Below, piece after piece: positions 15,941 to 17,508 of a stretch of 17,508 nt of DNA. Every line of letters begins with the position of its first letter. Positions within the stretch are counted from its first letter, which is position 1. A program made the translations under genes and the position numbers. Under the pieces are notes generated by a model, which searched no databases, was not told the DNA's origin, and worked only from the letters and a program-made list of their open reading frames with translations. Origin of the DNA: DATCDR01 sp036510575 (GTDB lineage: Bacteria > Actinomycetota > Acidimicrobiia > Acidimicrobiales > Bog-793); contig DATCDR010000010.1 of assembly GCA_036510575.1 (NCBI GenBank), forward strand, positions 1 to 17,508, read 5' to 3'.

Positions 15941-15960
15941 TGCCAACCTCTGATGAGACG
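15941..15960. repeat. IS3 left terminal inverted repeat
   Basis: TGCCAACCTCTGATGAGACG matches the reverse complement of the right end with one gap: both read TG-(C/T)-CAACCT, then a G-rich spacer and GAGACG. The start dinucleotide TG is the family norm. Confidence 0.65.
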
Positions 15961-15993
15961 GTTCGCGTATACGAATCAATGAGCTGAGAGGGC

Positions 15994-16010
15994 GGAGAAG
16001 GAACTTCTCC
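15994..16010 (+). promoter_or_regulatory. Hairpin covering the orfA ribosome-binding site
   Basis: GGAGAAG (15994-16000), loop GAA (16001-16003), CTTCTCC (16004-16010) form a perfect 7-bp stem directly before the orfA ATG at 16011. The Shine-Dalgarno AAGGA (15998-16002), ideally spaced at 8 bases, lies in the 5' arm and loop, so folding would hide it. Comparable sequestration limits transposase translation from read-through transcripts in some other insertion sequences. Confidence 0.5.
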
Positions 16011-16460
16011 ATGACCACGACAATCGATTACAGCGTTTCCGCGCGCCAAGATTCTGGGGCGATGACCGACGCGACACCACCGAATCCTGAGGTTCCCGAG
16101 CGTTCTCGGGGCCGACGGCAGTTCTCCGCAAAGTACAAGACCAGGATCCTGGCCGAATACGACGCCATCGACCGTTCCGCCCGAGGAGCACTGCTGCGCC
16201 GGGAGGGGCTCTACTCCTCGCTGATCAGCACCTGGCGCCAGCAGCGCGACCAGGGCGCGAATGAGGCGCTCGGGCGTTCGCCTGGCCACCAGCGGGCCGA
16301 CCCCCGCGATCGGGAGATCGCCCGCTTGAAGCGGGAGGTCGACCGCTTGGCGGGCGAGCTCGACAAGCAGCGACGGGTCGTCGAGATCCAGGGAAAACTC
16401 TCCGCGCTGTTGGAGCAACTCGCCACGGACAGCAAAGCGGACAACGGCGAGCAGAGATGA
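16011..16460 (+). CDS. IS3-family OrfA (HTH DNA-binding subunit)
   Basis: This 149-residue protein is the N-terminal partner of the IS3 transposase. A helix-turn-helix region spans about residues 35-75 (RRQFSAKYKTRILAEYDA, then REGLYSSLISTWR). A leucine-zipper-like coil follows at about 98-138 (REIARLKREVDRLAGELDKQ), used for multimerisation. It recognises the terminal repeats. The first 30 residues are low-complexity, and an internal ATG at 16062 is an alternative start. OrfB lies in the -1 frame and starts within the OrfA stop (ATGA). No A6G slippery heptamer was seen near the overlap, so coupling by reinitiation seems likelier than the usual frameshift. Confidence 0.85.
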   Translation: MTTTIDYSVSARQDSGAMTDATPPNPEVPERSRGRRQFSAKYKTRILAEYDAIDRSARGALLRREGLYSSLISTWRQQRDQGANEALGRSPGHQRADPRDREIARLKREVDRLAGELDKQRRVVEIQGKLSALLEQLATDSKADNGEQR

Positions 16461-17476
16461 TCGAAAACGCTGTCGATGAGCTCACCCCGATCGTCGGCAC
16501 GACGGCGGCGCTGGTGGCCATCGGGCTCGACCGTGCGAGCTGGTATCGCCGTCACCGGCAAAGTCCGCTACCTGAGCGACCAGAAACAGTCGCCACGCCC
16601 CAGCCCCGGGCACTCTCGGCGGTCGAGAGGAAGCACATCAAGGCCATCCTCGAATCTGACGAGTTCGTCGACGAGGCGCCCGCCACCGTCTACGCCAAGT
16701 TGCTCGACCAGGGGACCTACCTCGGATCCATCTCGACCATGTACCGGATCTTGCGCGCCCACGACGAAGTCCGCGAACGCCGGCGCCAGGCCACCCATCC
16801 GGCGCACAAGAAACCCGAGCTGATCGCGAGTGGACCGAACGAGATCTGGTCGTGGGATATAACGAAACTGCACGGCCCGGAGAAGTGGACGTACTACTAC
16901 CTCTATGTGATCCTCGACATCTTCAGCCGCTACGCGGTGGGCTGGATGCTGGCCAGAGCCGAACGGGCCGAGCTCGCGAAGCGGCTGATCGACGACACCA
17001 TCGACAAGCAGGGCGTGCCGAAGGGCCAACTCACACTGCACTCCGACCGAGGCTCGCCGATGATCGCCAAGCCGGTGGCGCATCTGCTCGCCGATCTCGG
17101 CGTCACCAAGTCACACAGCCGGCCACACGTATCAGACGACAACCCTTATTCCGAAAGCCAATTCCGGACCTTCAAATACCGGCCGGAGTTCCCCGATCGG
17201 TTCGGCAGCTTCGAGGATGCCCACGCCCATTGCGTCCGATTTTTCGGTTGGTATAACGACGATCATCGTCATTCGGGCATCGGGCTCCACACGCCGGCCG
17301 ATGTTCACTACGGCCGCGCCGAAGCGATCCGGGACCAACGCGGCCTCATCCTCCTCGAGGCCTATGCCGAACATCCGGAGCGGTTTGTCCACAAAACTCC
17401 GACTCCGCCGGCTCTTCCGAGCGCGGCGTGGATCAACCAGCCGAAAGAGGAGGCCGTCGACGCATCAAAGCAATGA
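16457..17476 (+). CDS. IS3-family OrfB transposase (DDE integrase core)
   Basis: The 339-residue protein has an HTH_21-like N-terminal part (about 65-110) and an rve integrase core. The catalytic triad is D134 (WSWDITK), D197 (HSDRGSPM) and E233 (SESQFRTFK), with 35 residues between the second Asp and Glu, the DD(35)E spacing of the IS3 family. WYNDDHRHSGIGLHTPADVHYG is the usual C-terminal motif. All parts look intact, so the element may be active. It starts at ATG 16457, overlapping the OrfA stop by four bases, and ends 25 bases before the right element boundary. Confidence 0.93.
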   Translation: MIENAVDELTPIVGTTAALVAIGLDRASWYRRHRQSPLPERPETVATPQPRALSAVERKHIKAILESDEFVDEAPATVYAKLLDQGTYLGSISTMYRILRAHDEVRERRRQATHPAHKKPELIASGPNEIWSWDITKLHGPEKWTYYYLYVILDIFSRYAVGWMLARAERAELAKRLIDDTIDKQGVPKGQLTLHSDRGSPMIAKPVAHLLADLGVTKSHSRPHVSDDNPYSESQFRTFKYRPEFPDRFGSFEDAHAHCVRFFGWYNDDHRHSGIGLHTPADVHYGRAEAIRDQRGLILLEAYAEHPERFVHKTPTPPALPSAAWINQPKEEAVDASKQ

Positions 17477-17481
17477 ACAAT

Positions 17482-17501
17482 TCGTCTCGCCAAGGTTGAC
17501 A
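17482..17501. repeat. IS3 right terminal inverted repeat
   Basis: TCGTCTCGCCAAGGTTGACA ends in CA. Its reverse complement, TGTCAACCTTGGCGAGACGA, pairs with the left end. It begins 6 bases after the orfB stop; the window ends 7 bases beyond it. Confidence 0.65.
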
Positions 17502-17508
17502 GGCGCCG

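Larger units (their letters stand above)
15941..17501 (+). mobile_element. IS3-family insertion sequence, apparently complete (about 1561 bp)
   Basis: The element has two overlapping genes (orfA, orfB) with a DDE transposase. It is bounded by imperfect inverted ends that start with TG and finish with CA, as in the IS3 family. The left end, TGCCAACCTCTGATGAGACG (15941-15960), resembles the reverse complement of the right end (17482-17501), sharing CAACCT and GAGACG. No matching 3-5 bp target duplication is seen (left flank CTCTG, right flank GGCGC). Either the copy has recombined or the borders are off by a few bases. It lies 185 bases after ctaD in the same orientation. Confidence 0.8.

Noticed and set aside
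1..17508. CRISPR array, phage genes, toxin-antitoxin or defence genes
   Set aside because: No regularly spaced repeats beyond the pairs noted and no matching protein motifs in any reading frame examined.

Overview
The window comes from a high-GC bacterium, most likely an actinomycete relative (Actinomycetota, perhaps an Acidimicrobiia- or Thermoleophilia-like lineage). This rests on base composition, GTG starts, tightly overlapping genes, an A-type cytochrome oxidase, an actinobacterial-style hemerythrin-domain protein and a LapA/DUF1049 remnant. The taxonomy is inferred, as no rRNA or tRNA gene is present.

Layout. (1) 1-1740 is a decayed zone. It holds IS21-style terminal repeats (92-133), a frameshifted lapA/DUF1049 pseudogene on the minus strand (157-584), about 0.9 kb with nothing convincing, and a short ORF (1468-1647). 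(2) 1800-5658, plus strand, is a compact cluster: a GH15 glucoamylase/trehalase-like hydrolase, an SDR oxidoreductase, a small membrane protein, and a DUF1345 membrane protein interrupted by a one-base frameshift. (3) 5786-12567, minus strand, is a six-gene operon with junctions of 1 base or less, or overlaps. In transcription order it encodes a PoxB-like TPP enzyme, a four-helix membrane protein, a gluconate 2-dehydrogenase subunit 3-like protein, a GMC flavoprotein with a Cys triad, an aldose 1-epimerase and a mandelate-racemase-type enolase-superfamily enzyme. A tandem 12-bp repeat lies just upstream. (4) 12568-13481 is a non-coding or decayed gap. (5) 13482-15755, plus strand, is a hemerythrin-like gene abutting cytochrome c oxidase subunit I (TAAATG junction). 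(6) 15941-17501 is an IS3-family element with both orfs and imperfect terminal inverted repeats.

How the genes may work together (inference). GH15 releases glucose from alpha-glucans or trehalose, and the mutarotase supplies the right anomer. The flavoprotein plus its subunit 3 partner oxidise the sugar, with the membrane protein as a possible anchor or electron acceptor. The enolase-superfamily enzyme then acts on the resulting acid sugar, and the TPP enzyme may oxidise pyruvate or act on a related 2-keto acid. The unrecognised membrane protein in place of the usual cytochrome c subunit is the most promising undescribed element. Two genes (lapA and DUF1345) are each broken by what looks like the loss of one base in a homopolymer, so assembly errors should be excluded before calling them pseudogenes.
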